Position numbers and translations under genes: made by a program
Part shown: positions 26,912 through 35,824 of the stretch, one piece after another
Numbering within the stretch: position 1 is the stretch's first letter
Layout of the letters: every line of letters starts with the position of its first letter
The notes under the pieces: generated by a model
Seen by the model: only the letters and a program-made list of their open reading frames with translations
Databases searched by the model: none
What the model was told of the DNA's origin: nothing
Origin: Parafilimonas terrae
GTDB lineage: Bacteria > Bacteroidota > Bacteroidia > Chitinophagales > Chitinophagaceae
DNA length: 64,000 bases
Assembly: GCF_900115755.1 (NCBI RefSeq)
Contig: NZ_FOXQ01000014.1
Span: 83,000-146,999 of the forward strand
Direction of reading: 5' to 3'

Positions 26912-27481
26912 TTATGCTTTTTTCTTCACCGGTTTTGGTGCAAATATCACCAGCATTCTCTTGCCTTCCATTTTAGGCATGCCTTCCAGCACACCCACTT
27001 CGCCAAGACGTTCTGCAAACTTTAATAAAAGCAATTCGCCACGCTCCTTAAACATAATGGCGCGGCCTTTAAACTGCACATAAGCTTTTACCTTATTGCC
27101 TTCTTTCAGAAACTTCTCGGCATGCTTTGTCTTAAATTCAAAGTCGTGATCGTCGGTGCCGGGCGTAAAGCGTATTTCCTTTACTTCACTTTGCTTGGCA
27201 TTCGCCTTCATTTCTTTTTCCTTACGCTTTTTCTCGTAAAGAAATTTCTTGTAGTCGATTACTTTACAAACGGGTGGGTCGGCGTTTGGTGAAATTTCAA
27301 CCAGGTCAAGCTCCTGCTGCTGCGCTATGCGCAACGCTTCCTGTGTAGGATAAATACCCACAGTTACGTTGTCTCCAACCAACCGTACCTGCGGTACCCG
27401 GATTCTTTCGTTTATGCGATGTTCAGGCTCGGGCTGCCTGTTAAAACGAGGATTAAATCTTCCTCTCTGAGGTAAAGCCAT
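26912..27481 (-). CDS. infC: Translation initiation factor IF-3
   Basis: Protein of 189 residues. The N-terminal domain carries RINERIRVPQVRLVGDNVTV GIYPTQEAL and ends DPPVCKVIDYKKFLYEKK; the C-terminal domain has KEIRFTPGTDDHDFEFKTKHAEKFLKEG. It binds the 30S subunit and checks the start codon-initiator pairing. Starts with ATG at 27481, 68 bases after thrS on the same strand. The ribosomal protein genes rpmI and rplT, which usually follow infC, are absent; a terminator follows instead. Confidence 0.97.
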   Translation of the reverse strand: MALPQRGRFNPRFNRQPEPEHRINERIRVPQVRLVGDNVTVGIYPTQEALRIAQQQELDLVEISPNADPPVCKVIDYKKFLYEKKRKEKEMKANAKQSEVKEIRFTPGTDDHDFEFKTKHAEKFLKEGNKVKAYVQFKGRAIMFKERGELLLLKFAERLGEVGVLEGMPKMEGKRMLVIFAPKPVKKKA

Positions 27482-27549
27482 TCAAATTTGTTTCGTGAAT
27501 AATTAAAATTAAATTTTAATGAATGAAAAATATATCCTGTAAAAATAGA

Positions 27550-29481
27550 CTATCCTTTTCTTTCTGCAATTTCTTCTTTCAGTAAATTAATAAATTCTTC
27601 AATCGTTTGCGGCTCAGGCTCAGTCTTGTTATTTTTCCTGATGGCCAGCTTTCTTTCCGTCATTTCCCTTTCGCCAATAACCAGCATATATGGCACTTTC
27701 CCCATTTCAGCATCACGGATTTTTTTGCCGATTTTTTCGCTGCGTTCATCTGTCTCAACCCTTATGCCAGCTTTCATTAGCTGCGTGAAAACTTCTTTTG
27801 AATATGGAAGGAATTTATCGCTGATAGGCAGTATTTTCACCTGCACCGGCGACAACCACAGGGGCAATCTCCCTGCATAATGCTCTAATAAAAACCCAAT
27901 GAAACGTTCATGTGTGCCCAGCGGCGCCCGGTGAATAATTAACGGAACATCAGAAGTGTTGTCAGGTTTTGTGTAAGTAAGATTAAAACTGCGTGGCTGC
28001 GAAAAATCAACCTGGTTGGTTGCCAAAGTAAATTCACGGCCAATTACGCTGTAAATCTGCACGTCAATTTTTGGGCCGTAAAAAGCAGCTTCATCGGCCA
28101 CTTCCACGAAAGGAATTCCAGATTCAACCAAAACATTGCGCACCATTTCTTCGGTTTCCTGCCAAAGCTCCGGCTCGTTCACATATTTAATACCGAGCTT
28201 TTCTTTGGAGTGAAGCGATAAGCGCATCACATATTTATCAATACCAAAAATTTTGAAATACTTCAGGTACATATCATTCACAGCACGGAATTCATCTGCA
28301 AACTGTTCTTTGGTGCAATAAATATGCGCATCGTTCATGTGCAGGCAGCGCACACGCATCAAACCAAATAATTCGCCGCTTTGCTCATAGCGGTAAACGG
28401 TGCCATATTCGGCGACGCGATACGGTAAATCGCGGTAACTTTTTGGCTCTGCCGCATAAATTTTATGATGATGCGGGCAATTCATGGATTTGAGGTAGTA
28501 CTTCTCTCCTTCCATTTCCATGGGCGGGTACATGCTGTCGGCATAATACGGCAAATGCCCGCTGGTGAGATACATGCTTTCTTTGGCAATGTGCGGTGTA
28601 ACCACACGTTTGTAACCGGCAGCAGCTTCTGTTTCTTTAGCCAGTTTTTCCAGTTCTTCAATGATAACTGTGCCATTGGGCATCCACATAATCAGGCCCG
28701 GGCCAACATCATCATCCATCGTATAAATTCCCAGTTCTTTACCCAGTTTGCGGTGGTCGCGTTTTTTTGCTTCTTCCAGCATCGCCAAATATTCATCCAG
28801 CTCTTTTTGAGAGGGGAATGATATGCCGTACAAACGGGTAAGCTGTTTATTCTTTTCATCGCCCTTCCAGTAAGCGCCGGCAATATTAGTAAGTTTGATG
28901 GCTTTTATAAAACCCGTTGAAGGTATATGCGGGCCGCGGCAGAGATCGGTAAAATTGCCCTGTGTATAAAAAGTAATGTTGCCGTCTTCTAAATTTTGCA
29001 ACAAATCAAGTTTATATTCATCGCCTTTTTCAGTGAAATAGGCAACGGCTTCTGCCTTCGGCGTTTCTTTTCTTATATATGGATTATTTTGCTTCGCCAG
29101 CTCATTCATCTTCTTTTCCAAAGCACGCAAATCTTCTTCGGTTATCTTTTTATCGCCCAAATCCATATCATAATAAAAACCATTATCAACCGGCGGGCCC
29201 ACCCAAAACTTTACACCGGGAAACAGGCTTTCAACAGCTTCCGCCATTAAGTGCGCCGTAGAATGCCAGAAAGTTGAGCGGCCTTCCGGGTCTTCCCATT
29301 TCAATAGTTTTACGGCGGCATCTTCTGTTATAGGCCGCGTGGCATCCCAGGTTTTACCGTTTACATTAGCTGCGATTATCTTTCTGGCCAAACCTTCGCT
29401 TATCGACTTTGCTATATCCAATGGCGATACGCCGCTTTCATATTGTCTTACAGCGCCATCCGGTAACGTAATATTGATCAT
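27550..29481 (-). CDS. thrS: Threonyl-tRNA synthetase
   Basis: Full-length class II synthetase of 643 residues. It has an N-terminal TGS domain (1-62), the editing domain with HSTAHLMAEA, the catalytic core with the zinc-site region MNCPHHHKIY and RCLHMNDAHIYC, motif 3 HRAPLGTHERFIGFL, and the anticodon-binding domain from about residue 540. It charges tRNA-Thr. Operon with infC. Two -7-like boxes lie within 60 bases upstream. Confidence 0.97.
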   Translation of the reverse strand: MINITLPDGAVRQYESGVSPLDIAKSISEGLARKIIAANVNGKTWDATRPITEDAAVKLLKWEDPEGRSTFWHSTAHLMAEAVESLFPGVKFWVGPPVDNGFYYDMDLGDKKITEEDLRALEKKMNELAKQNNPYIRKETPKAEAVAYFTEKGDEYKLDLLQNLEDGNITFYTQGNFTDLCRGPHIPSTGFIKAIKLTNIAGAYWKGDEKNKQLTRLYGISFPSQKELDEYLAMLEEAKKRDHRKLGKELGIYTMDDDVGPGLIMWMPNGTVIIEELEKLAKETEAAAGYKRVVTPHIAKESMYLTSGHLPYYADSMYPPMEMEGEKYYLKSMNCPHHHKIYAAEPKSYRDLPYRVAEYGTVYRYEQSGELFGLMRVRCLHMNDAHIYCTKEQFADEFRAVNDMYLKYFKIFGIDKYVMRLSLHSKEKLGIKYVNEPELWQETEEMVRNVLVESGIPFVEVADEAAFYGPKIDVQIYSVIGREFTLATNQVDFSQPRSFNLTYTKPDNTSDVPLIIHRAPLGTHERFIGFLLEHYAGRLPLWLSPVQVKILPISDKFLPYSKEVFTQLMKAGIRVETDERSEKIGKKIRDAEMGKVPYMLVIGEREMTERKLAIRKNNKTEPEPQTIEEFINLLKEEIAERKG

Positions 29482-29501
29482 AAATTAAAAGAGTAAAAAT
29501 T

Positions 29502-29535
29502 CAAAAGTAAAAATTCAAAACGGGTTGCAAAATTA
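29502..29535 (-). promoter_or_regulatory. Candidate thrS promoter boxes
   Basis: On the minus strand TAATTTTG (29535-29528) and TACTTTTG (29509-29502) both fit TAnnTTTG. The second lies in a tandem 14-base repeat (AGTAAAAATTCAAA twice). Which one is used cannot be told; the upstream one leaves a more normal 5' leader. Confidence 0.4.
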
Positions 29536-29600
29536 GTGAATGATAAGGAAGCGATAAAGTTTGAATTACCGGTAGTAATTATTGAACCCGGGGGTATAAT

Positions 29601-29655
29601 AACCACTAAGGCACTAAACCACAAAGGCACACGAAGCCTTCATGCCTTAGTGGTT
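29601..29655. repeat. Dispersed palindrome, family A (copy 2)
   Basis: AACCACTAAGGCA (29601-29613) and TGCCTTAGTGGTT (29643-29655) are perfect 13-base inverted repeats with a 29-base loop. The arm is the same sequence as in the element at 16152-16198. It lies between two genes on the minus strand. Confidence 0.75.
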
Positions 29656-29685
29656 CAATTAAATTAATATTTAAGAATATCCAGG

Positions 29686-31236
29686 CTAATGAGACGCATT
29701 TATAAATTTCGCCACATTATCATGCAACAACTTCAACGATTCAGGATGCAGGTAAACCATGTGACCAGACTGGTATTTTGCATATTCAATATTCTTTTGC
29801 AATGCTACAGGAATAGGCAAATGCTGCATTTCGTAAATACCTTCAAAATAAGGTGTGCCCAAATCAAAATAACCCATATTCAGCATTACTTTCATATCCG
29901 GGTTATAGATCATCGCCTGCGCCAAATCGTTCATTACATTGGGAAAGCCAACAAAGCCGCGGCGCTTGAAATCCCAGGGATGCACATTGCCAAAGGTTTT
30001 GTAATTCATACCAATGCCATATTTCAAAGTAGTGCGCACATAGTTATTAAAAGTCGCCGTAAAAGCGCCATCGATGTAAGAATCCATAGGATCGTACTGC
30101 GCATATTCACTTAAAGGATCAATGGCGGCACCGGAAAAACGCGAATCTAAACGGCCGGTGATTTTACTGGAATCGCCCAATAATGTTTGTTCGAATTGCG
30201 GACCTATAATACGCAGGTTGGCCTTTTTAATATAGTCAACCGGCAGGCCGGTATATTGATGCAGTTTTTCAGCCACCTGGTTAAATTGTGCTGCATCAAG
30301 CGCAGCGCCTTTATTCAATGCTATGGCATAATCGGTCAACGCAAAATTTTCCACTTCAGCCAAAAATGGTTCAAGATTAGCCGGCTGATTTGGCAGCTTG
30401 TGATGATACCATGCCGTGGCTGCAAAAGAAGGCAACACCAGCTCAAAAGGCAAGCCATCGCCGGGGTTTTCCTGCGTCATTTCTGTCATATTTCCATACG
30501 TTAATAACTGTGATAACAGGATAATGCCATTCAACGCAACACCTTTATCCGAGCCAAGAATATTGGCCACAACAGCAGAACGGAAAGTGCCATAACTTTC
30601 ACCAAACAAATATTTAGGCGAATTCCAGCGGTTATAATCTGAAAGGAATTTTGTGATGAAGGAAGCAAACGCCTGGCCGTCCTGGTCAATGCCAAAAAAG
30701 TCTTTATTGTTGCCGGCGCCGCCCAAATCTTTTGTAATCACCTGGCCAAAACCGGTGCCGGGCGCATCAATAAAAACAAGGTCGCTGGCATCCAATAAAC
30801 TATAATCATTATTCACAGTTTTGTAAGGCGCTTTTGTTCTTTCGGTATCGGCTATATAAACCCTTTGCGGGCCCCAGGCGCCCATGTGCAGCCAGATAGT
30901 GGAACTGCCCGGCCCGCCATTATAAATAAAAGTAAGCGGACGCTGTGCCGGATCATCATCCCGCTTAAAATAAGCCGTATAAGACATGCTGATAATGGGC
31001 GTATCCTGCGCATTTTTAAACACGAGGCTGCCTGCAACAGCTTCATAATTGATGGCTTTCCCTTCAACGGTAACACTGCCATACGTAATAGAACGTTGCT
31101 GTTTTTTATAATTAACAACAGCGCTGTCGAGCGAATTATCAATGCGGGCAGCAGGGAACATTTCTTTTTTTTGCTGGGCGGAAACAACGAAGCCGGATAC
31201 AAAAAAGATGACGCCAAGAGCTAAAATTCTTTTCAT
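29686..31236 (-). CDS. S10 family serine carboxypeptidase-like peptidase
   Basis: Exported 516-residue alpha/beta-hydrolase-fold peptidase of clan SC. Signal peptide ends VVSAQQ. Catalytic serine 214 in FGESYGT; Asp458 in MGYFDLGTP; His492 in SGHMVYLHP. PLTFIYNGGPGSS (oxyanion region, 101-112) and FIDAPGTGFG are the other S10 hallmarks. It would remove C-terminal residues from peptides in the periplasm. Single gene. The membrane dipeptidase at 34431 may act on related substrates but is not in an operon with it. Confidence 0.92.
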   Translation of the reverse strand: MKRILALGVIFFVSGFVVSAQQKKEMFPAARIDNSLDSAVVNYKKQQRSITYGSVTVEGKAINYEAVAGSLVFKNAQDTPIISMSYTAYFKRDDDPAQRPLTFIYNGGPGSSTIWLHMGAWGPQRVYIADTERTKAPYKTVNNDYSLLDASDLVFIDAPGTGFGQVITKDLGGAGNNKDFFGIDQDGQAFASFITKFLSDYNRWNSPKYLFGESYGTFRSAVVANILGSDKGVALNGIILLSQLLTYGNMTEMTQENPGDGLPFELVLPSFAATAWYHHKLPNQPANLEPFLAEVENFALTDYAIALNKGAALDAAQFNQVAEKLHQYTGLPVDYIKKANLRIIGPQFEQTLLGDSSKITGRLDSRFSGAAIDPLSEYAQYDPMDSYIDGAFTATFNNYVRTTLKYGIGMNYKTFGNVHPWDFKRRGFVGFPNVMNDLAQAMIYNPDMKVMLNMGYFDLGTPYFEGIYEMQHLPIPVALQKNIEYAKYQSGHMVYLHPESLKLLHDNVAKFINASH

Positions 31237-31463
31237 TTCGATTGAATAATTTTTTTGTGTGTGATAAAAATTGCAGCAGCATTGGTTTACGCAATATAAT
31301 GAAATGCACCTGAACCGTTTCCTGAACGCTGTTTAAAAAATTATCTCACAATTCTCAGAGCAAGTGGAAACATGTTATTCCTCTGTGCAGTCCTTTGCTC
31401 CGTGCGAATATTTAATACCATAACAATTACTGCATTTGCAATAGCAGAACAACTATCAATCGT

Positions 31464-31471
31464 TAGTTTTG
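31464..31471 (+). promoter_or_regulatory. Candidate -7 box of paaZ
   Basis: TAGTTTTG fits TAnnTTTG and lies 16 bases before the start codon. A TTTG at 31435-31438 is 25 bases further up, slightly beyond the usual spacing for the -33 element. Confidence 0.45.
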
Positions 31472-31487
31472 TCAAACAAATTGCTAT

Positions 31488-33560
31488 ATGAATAAACTCG
31501 GAAATTTTGTTGCTGATAAATGGATTACCGGTGATGGCGAAGGACAGCCTTTATATAATGCTGTAACTGGAGAGCCGATTACATCTGCCACAACCAATGG
31601 CCTGGATTTTAAAGCCATGATTGATTATGCGCATACGTTTGGCAATCCTAATTTGCGCAAATTAACTTTTCACGAACGCGGCAGAATGCTGAGGGCACTG
31701 GCTTTGCACCTGCGCAATCACCTTGATACATTTTACGCACTTTCTTACAAAACCGGCGCCACCAAAACCGATAGCTGGATTGATATTGAAGGCGGTATCG
31801 GCAACCTGTTTTCCTATGCTTCATTGCGCAGGAAATTTGCAGATGAAACCTTTACTGTTGATGGCGAAGGCATTAATCTTGGTAAGCAAAATACATTCAT
31901 GGGGCATCATATTTTGGTGCCGAAAGAAGGTGTGGCCATTCATATTAATGCTTTCAATTTTCCTGTTTGGGGCATGCTGGAAAAATGCGCGGTGAACTGG
32001 CTGGCGGGTGTTCCGGCCATTGTAAAACCTGCAACCATTACCAGCTATTTAACTGAAGCAGTAGTAAAAGAAATAATTACCTCCGGCATTTTACCGAAAG
32101 GCGCATTACAATTGATATGCGGCAGCGCCGGCGATTTACTGAATCATGTAACATCGCAGGATGTGATAACTTTTACCGGCTCTAAATCAACCGCATTAAA
32201 ACTAAAAAAGCAAGACAGGATTTTGGAAGAATCGGTGCCATTTAATATGGAAGCCGATAGTTTGAATTGCATTGTTTTGGGCGATGATGTAAACCCCGAT
32301 GATGCAGAATGGGATATTTTTATTAAAGAAGTAAGAAAGGAAATGACGGTAAAAGCCGGGCAAAAATGTACCGCCATCCGCAGGATTTTTGTACCGGAAA
32401 ATAAGCTGGAAGATATGTGGAAAGCTTTAGCAACATCTTTATCGCAAACGGTAATCGGCAACCCGTTAAATGATAAAGTGAGAATGGGCTCACTGGCAGG
32501 TCAATCGCAGCGCGATGAAGTAAAACAACAAGTGCAAAAAATATTGGCATCATCACAAATTATATATGGCTCGCTGGATAGCGTTGAAGTTATTGAAGCC
32601 AATGCTGATAAAGGCGCATTTATCTCTCCATTATTATTATTGAACGAAAAACCTTTCGCTTCAACGGCAGTACATGAAGTGGAAGCCTTTGGCCCGGTTA
32701 GCACCATCATGCCGTATAAAAATATGGATGAAGCCATTGCTTTAAGCAGGATGGGCAAAGGCTCTTTATGCTCATCCATCGTAACAGCTAACGACAAAAT
32801 TGCAAGGCAATATGTATTAGGTGCAGGCACGCATCATGGAAGGATTTTAATATTGAATAAAGATTGCGCCAAAGAAAGTACGGGGCATGGTTCACCGTTG
32901 CCCATGCTTATTCACGGAGGCCCGGGCAGGGCTGGCGGCGGCGAAGAAATGGGCGGTATTCGCGGCGTAAAACATTATATGCAAAGGGTAGCCATACAAG
33001 GTTCGCCAACAACTGTAACCAATATCACAAACGTTTATCAGCAGCATGCAAAAGGAATAGAAAGTGATGTTCATCCATTCAAAAAATATTTTGAAGAACT
33101 GCAAATTGGTGAACAACTCATCACACAAAAAAGAACAATTACAACTGATGACATTAACCACTTTGCCGATTTAAGCGGCGATCATTTTTATGTGCATTTA
33201 ACCAACACAAATTTTGCGGGAACTATGTTTGAACAACAGGTAGCGCATGGTTATTTTATTATGAGTGCCGCAGCCGGTTTGTTTGTTGACGGCTACGAAA
33301 AAAATCCAGTGCTATTAAATTATGGCATTGATGAATTACGCTTTACAAAACCTGTTTATCCGGGCACAGCCATCTATGTAAAATTTACCTGCAAAGAAAA
33401 AATTCCGCAGGAACAAAAACCTGCTTCGCCGGCAGGCAGGGAAACAACTGATATTCCACGCGGCATTGTAAAATGGCTGGTTGAAATATTTGACGACACA
33501 AATGAACAGGTGGGCATTGCAACTATATTAACGATGGTGGCAAGGAAAGCTGAAGTATAA
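31488..33560 (+). CDS. paaZ: PaaZ: oxepin-CoA hydrolase / aldehyde dehydrogenase
   Basis: Bifunctional enzyme of 690 residues from aerobic phenylacetate breakdown. The N-terminal aldehyde dehydrogenase domain (1-520) has Glu255 in FNMEADSLN and the catalytic Cys294 in KAGQKCTAIRR. The C-terminal MaoC-like hydratase domain has D561-LSG-D565-H566 in FADLSGDHFYVH. It opens the oxepin-CoA ring and oxidises the aldehyde to 3-oxo-5,6-dehydrosuberyl-CoA. No other paa genes are in the window, so it is an orphan here. Odd: a Pro/Ala-rich insertion near residue 645, encoded by a palindromic GC-rich stretch at 33420-33440. Confidence 0.93.
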   Translation: MNKLGNFVADKWITGDGEGQPLYNAVTGEPITSATTNGLDFKAMIDYAHTFGNPNLRKLTFHERGRMLRALALHLRNHLDTFYALSYKTGATKTDSWIDIEGGIGNLFSYASLRRKFADETFTVDGEGINLGKQNTFMGHHILVPKEGVAIHINAFNFPVWGMLEKCAVNWLAGVPAIVKPATITSYLTEAVVKEIITSGILPKGALQLICGSAGDLLNHVTSQDVITFTGSKSTALKLKKQDRILEESVPFNMEADSLNCIVLGDDVNPDDAEWDIFIKEVRKEMTVKAGQKCTAIRRIFVPENKLEDMWKALATSLSQTVIGNPLNDKVRMGSLAGQSQRDEVKQQVQKILASSQIIYGSLDSVEVIEANADKGAFISPLLLLNEKPFASTAVHEVEAFGPVSTIMPYKNMDEAIALSRMGKGSLCSSIVTANDKIARQYVLGAGTHHGRILILNKDCAKESTGHGSPLPMLIHGGPGRAGGGEEMGGIRGVKHYMQRVAIQGSPTTVTNITNVYQQHAKGIESDVHPFKKYFEELQIGEQLITQKRTITTDDINHFADLSGDHFYVHLTNTNFAGTMFEQQVAHGYFIMSAAAGLFVDGYEKNPVLLNYGIDELRFTKPVYPGTAIYVKFTCKEKIPQEQKPASPAGRETTDIPRGIVKWLVEIFDDTNEQVGIATILTMVARKAEV

Positions 33561-33620
33561 TAATCTATCTTTTTAACAGTAAGCGCACGTTTCTTTACAG
33601 TAACTATTTATTGCAGCATT

Positions 33621-33628
33621 TATCTTTG
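33621..33628 (+). promoter_or_regulatory. Candidate -7 box of the SGNH hydrolase gene
   Basis: TATCTTTG matches TAnnTTTG exactly, 23 bases before the start codon. No clear -33 TTTG was seen at the expected distance. Confidence 0.45.
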
Positions 33629-33651
33629 AAGCAATAATCAAACTATTAAGT

Positions 33652-34314
33652 ATGAAACGTATTGCCTGTTATCTTTTTATCTTTTGTTTTGTTTTTTCTT
33701 TAACCCTGCATGCACAGCAGCCGGCTTTTTATAACGATATTCAGAAATTTAAAGAACAGGACAGCATTAACCCGCCGCCACAACATCCCATATTACTTAT
33801 CGGCAGTTCTTCCTTCACTAAATGGAAAGATGTGCAATCTTATTTTCCCGGTTACACTATTCTTAACCGCGGCTTTGGAGGCTCTTCTTTACCTGATCTC
33901 ATCCGTTATGCCAACGATATCATCTTTCCTTATAATCCAAAAGAAATAATTATTTATTGCGGGGATAATGATTTTGCTGTAAAGGATTATGTTTCTCCTG
34001 AAATAGTATTTGAACGTTTTAAAACTTTATATGCCGTCATTCGTTCCAAACTCGCCGATGTTCCGGTTGCATTTATTTCTATTAAGCCCAGCCCCAGCAG
34101 GAGAAAATACTGGCCGCAGATGATTGAAGCAAACAAGATGATTAAAGATTACATCGGCACACAACAACATGCTTCTTTTATTGATGTGTTTCACCCTATG
34201 TTAAATGAAAATAAAGATGCAAAGCCTGAAATATTTTTAAGCGACAGCCTGCACATGAATGCAAATGGCTATGCAATATGGCAAAAAGCCATACAGCCTT
34301 ACCTGGTGAAATAA
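33652..34314 (+). CDS. SGNH/GDSL-type exported hydrolase
   Basis: Exported 220-residue esterase-like protein (signal peptide to HAQQ). The four SGNH blocks are visible: Ser53 in LIGSSSF, Gly in NRGFGGSS (72-79), Asn106 in YCGDND, and Asp198/His201 in LSDSLHMNANGY. Such enzymes remove acyl groups, often acetyl esters on carbohydrates or lipids; substrate unknown. Has its own promoter-like box and is followed by a palindromic element, so it is probably monocistronic. Confidence 0.88.
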   Translation: MKRIACYLFIFCFVFSLTLHAQQPAFYNDIQKFKEQDSINPPPQHPILLIGSSSFTKWKDVQSYFPGYTILNRGFGGSSLPDLIRYANDIIFPYNPKEIIIYCGDNDFAVKDYVSPEIVFERFKTLYAVIRSKLADVPVAFISIKPSPSRRKYWPQMIEANKMIKDYIGTQQHASFIDVFHPMLNENKDAKPEIFLSDSLHMNANGYAIWQKAIQPYLVK

Positions 34315-34336
34315 TACTATATTAAACAATCAAGAA

Positions 34337-34380
34337 TTAGCCACAGATGCACAGATAAAAGTCTGTGCATTTGTGGCTAA
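34337..34380. repeat. Dispersed palindrome, family B (copy 1)
   Basis: TTAGCCACAGATGCACAGA (34337-34355) pairs with TCTGTGCATTTGTGGCTAA (34362-34380): 19-bp stem with one G-T, 6-base loop. It sits between convergent genes. The arm CCACAGATGCAC is repeated at 35720-35759. Confidence 0.8.
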
Positions 34381-34430
34381 AAGAAATTGCCTTATAAAAC
34401 TTACATCTTATTTCTTGCGGTATCCTGCCA

Positions 34431-35615
34431 TCACTTTGCTTCATTCGCTTTCAATACCCTTATAAAATTTCCACCAAGGATTTTTTCAATATCTGTTTTG
34501 CTGTAACCACGTTCCAGCAAAGCTTTTGTAATTAAAGGGTAGGCTGTAACATCATCCATATCCTGCGGTGGAAAACTAATGCCATCAAAATCGCTGCCCA
34601 TACCTACATAGTCAACACCAACAAGCTTCACTATATGATCAAGATGATCGAGTATTAGGTGAAAAGGCGCCCGCATTTCTCTTACTTCATCAGCATATTT
34701 TAAAAACAACGCATTCCATGCAAAAAATTCATTTTTCCCTTCTTTAACAAGTGCTTCTTTTTCCGCTGCATGACGTGCTTCGAATGCTTTTTCCTTCCTG
34801 TCAAACCCGCTGTCTAAAAACCCCGAATAAAAATTCAATTGTATAACACCGCCGTTTTTGGCAATGGCTTTTATCTGGTCATCTTTTAAATTCCTTGGCA
34901 CAGGGCAAATGGAATATGCATCGCTATGCGATGCAATAACCGGCTTTGTAGTAGTATTAATTACATCCCAAAAAGTTTTTTCACCCACATGGCTTACATC
35001 CACCATCATGCCTATCTTATTCATGTGCTGCACTATTTGTTTCCCAAAATCCGTGAGCCCCATTTTACGCTGCGATTGTGCAGAGTCTGTTTCGAACTTA
35101 GCGCTCGTGGCCCATTCATTATTATTATTCCAGGTCAGCGTTAAATAACGTGTACCGCGTGCATATAAATTATCAAGGTTGCTTAAACTGTTTTCAATCA
35201 TGTGGCCGCCTTCCACGCCAATCATAGCCGCTAATTTATGTTGCTTTACGGCCTGCATTAATTCAGTTGAATTAGTTACGAGCATCATCTTTCCGGGGTT
35301 GCGTTTAACCCATGCATACAGCGTATCAATTTCCCGGTTGGCAAAAGCGTAAGGGTTTACCTGTGTGCCATCGCACCAGATGCTGAATACCTGCACATCC
35401 ACGCCGGCTTTAAACATCCGGTTTAAATCACTGTGTGTTTTACCGGTAAGGTTTTGGTCGAAACTGTAGCCTTTTTCAAGACAGGTGCTGATAACATCAT
35501 TATGCGTATCGCAAAGTATTGATTCAAAATGCAGCTTTTTATAATTCTGCGCATGCACATCTATAAAAGCAATAAAGGCAGCAGCGAAAAAGAGTAGTTT
35601 CATTATACTTTTCAT
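34431..35615 (-). CDS. Membrane dipeptidase (peptidase M19)
   Basis: Exported zinc dipeptidase of 394 residues (signal peptide to VHAQ). Metal ligands: His38 and Asp40 in CDTHNDVIS, Glu in GVEGGHMIE, and histidines in DVSHVGE and IASHSDAYS. GVDYVGMGSDFDG closes the barrel. It resembles renal dipeptidase and would cleave dipeptides, possibly including D-residues from peptidoglycan. Flanked on both sides by copies of palindrome family B. Starts at ATG 35615; the ATG at residue 5 is equally possible. Confidence 0.92.
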   Translation of the reverse strand: MKSIMKLLFFAAAFIAFIDVHAQNYKKLHFESILCDTHNDVISTCLEKGYSFDQNLTGKTHSDLNRMFKAGVDVQVFSIWCDGTQVNPYAFANREIDTLYAWVKRNPGKMMLVTNSTELMQAVKQHKLAAMIGVEGGHMIENSLSNLDNLYARGTRYLTLTWNNNNEWATSAKFETDSAQSQRKMGLTDFGKQIVQHMNKIGMMVDVSHVGEKTFWDVINTTTKPVIASHSDAYSICPVPRNLKDDQIKAIAKNGGVIQLNFYSGFLDSGFDRKEKAFEARHAAEKEALVKEGKNEFFAWNALFLKYADEVREMRAPFHLILDHLDHIVKLVGVDYVGMGSDFDGISFPPQDMDDVTAYPLITKALLERGYSKTDIEKILGGNFIRVLKANEAK

Positions 35616-35719
35616 GCGCTCAAATTAAAGATTTTTGCGAATTACGGCTTACTGCAATCTGCATTATAGAATATTTTATATTCTGAATATGCCGGAAAAT
35701 ATTCGGTTAAACTTTTGTT

Positions 35720-35759
35720 TTGCCACAGATGCACAGATAAATTCGTGCATCTGTGGCAA
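35720..35759. repeat. Dispersed palindrome, family B (copy 2)
   Basis: TTGCCACAGATGCAC (35720-35734) and GTGCATCTGTGGCAA (35745-35759): perfect 15-bp stem, 10-base loop. Nearly the same arm as the copy at 34337-34380. It lies between divergent genes, so it is not simply a terminator. Confidence 0.8.
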
Positions 35760-35795
35760 TAATTATTTAATTCCATAAACAATCTATAAAAGTTT

Positions 35796-35819
35796 TATAT
35801 TTGTTAACCATTTGGTTAA
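35796..35819 (+). promoter_or_regulatory. tetR promoter box with abutting operator palindrome
   Basis: TATATTTG (35796-35803) fits the -7 box and is followed at once by TTAACCA-TT-TGGTTAA (35804-35819), an inverted repeat with perfect 7-base arms over the likely transcription start. The start codon at 35825 begins another ATGGTTAA half-site. This is the usual layout for a TetR repressor that controls its own operon. Confidence 0.65.
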
Positions 35820-35824
35820 ATCGT

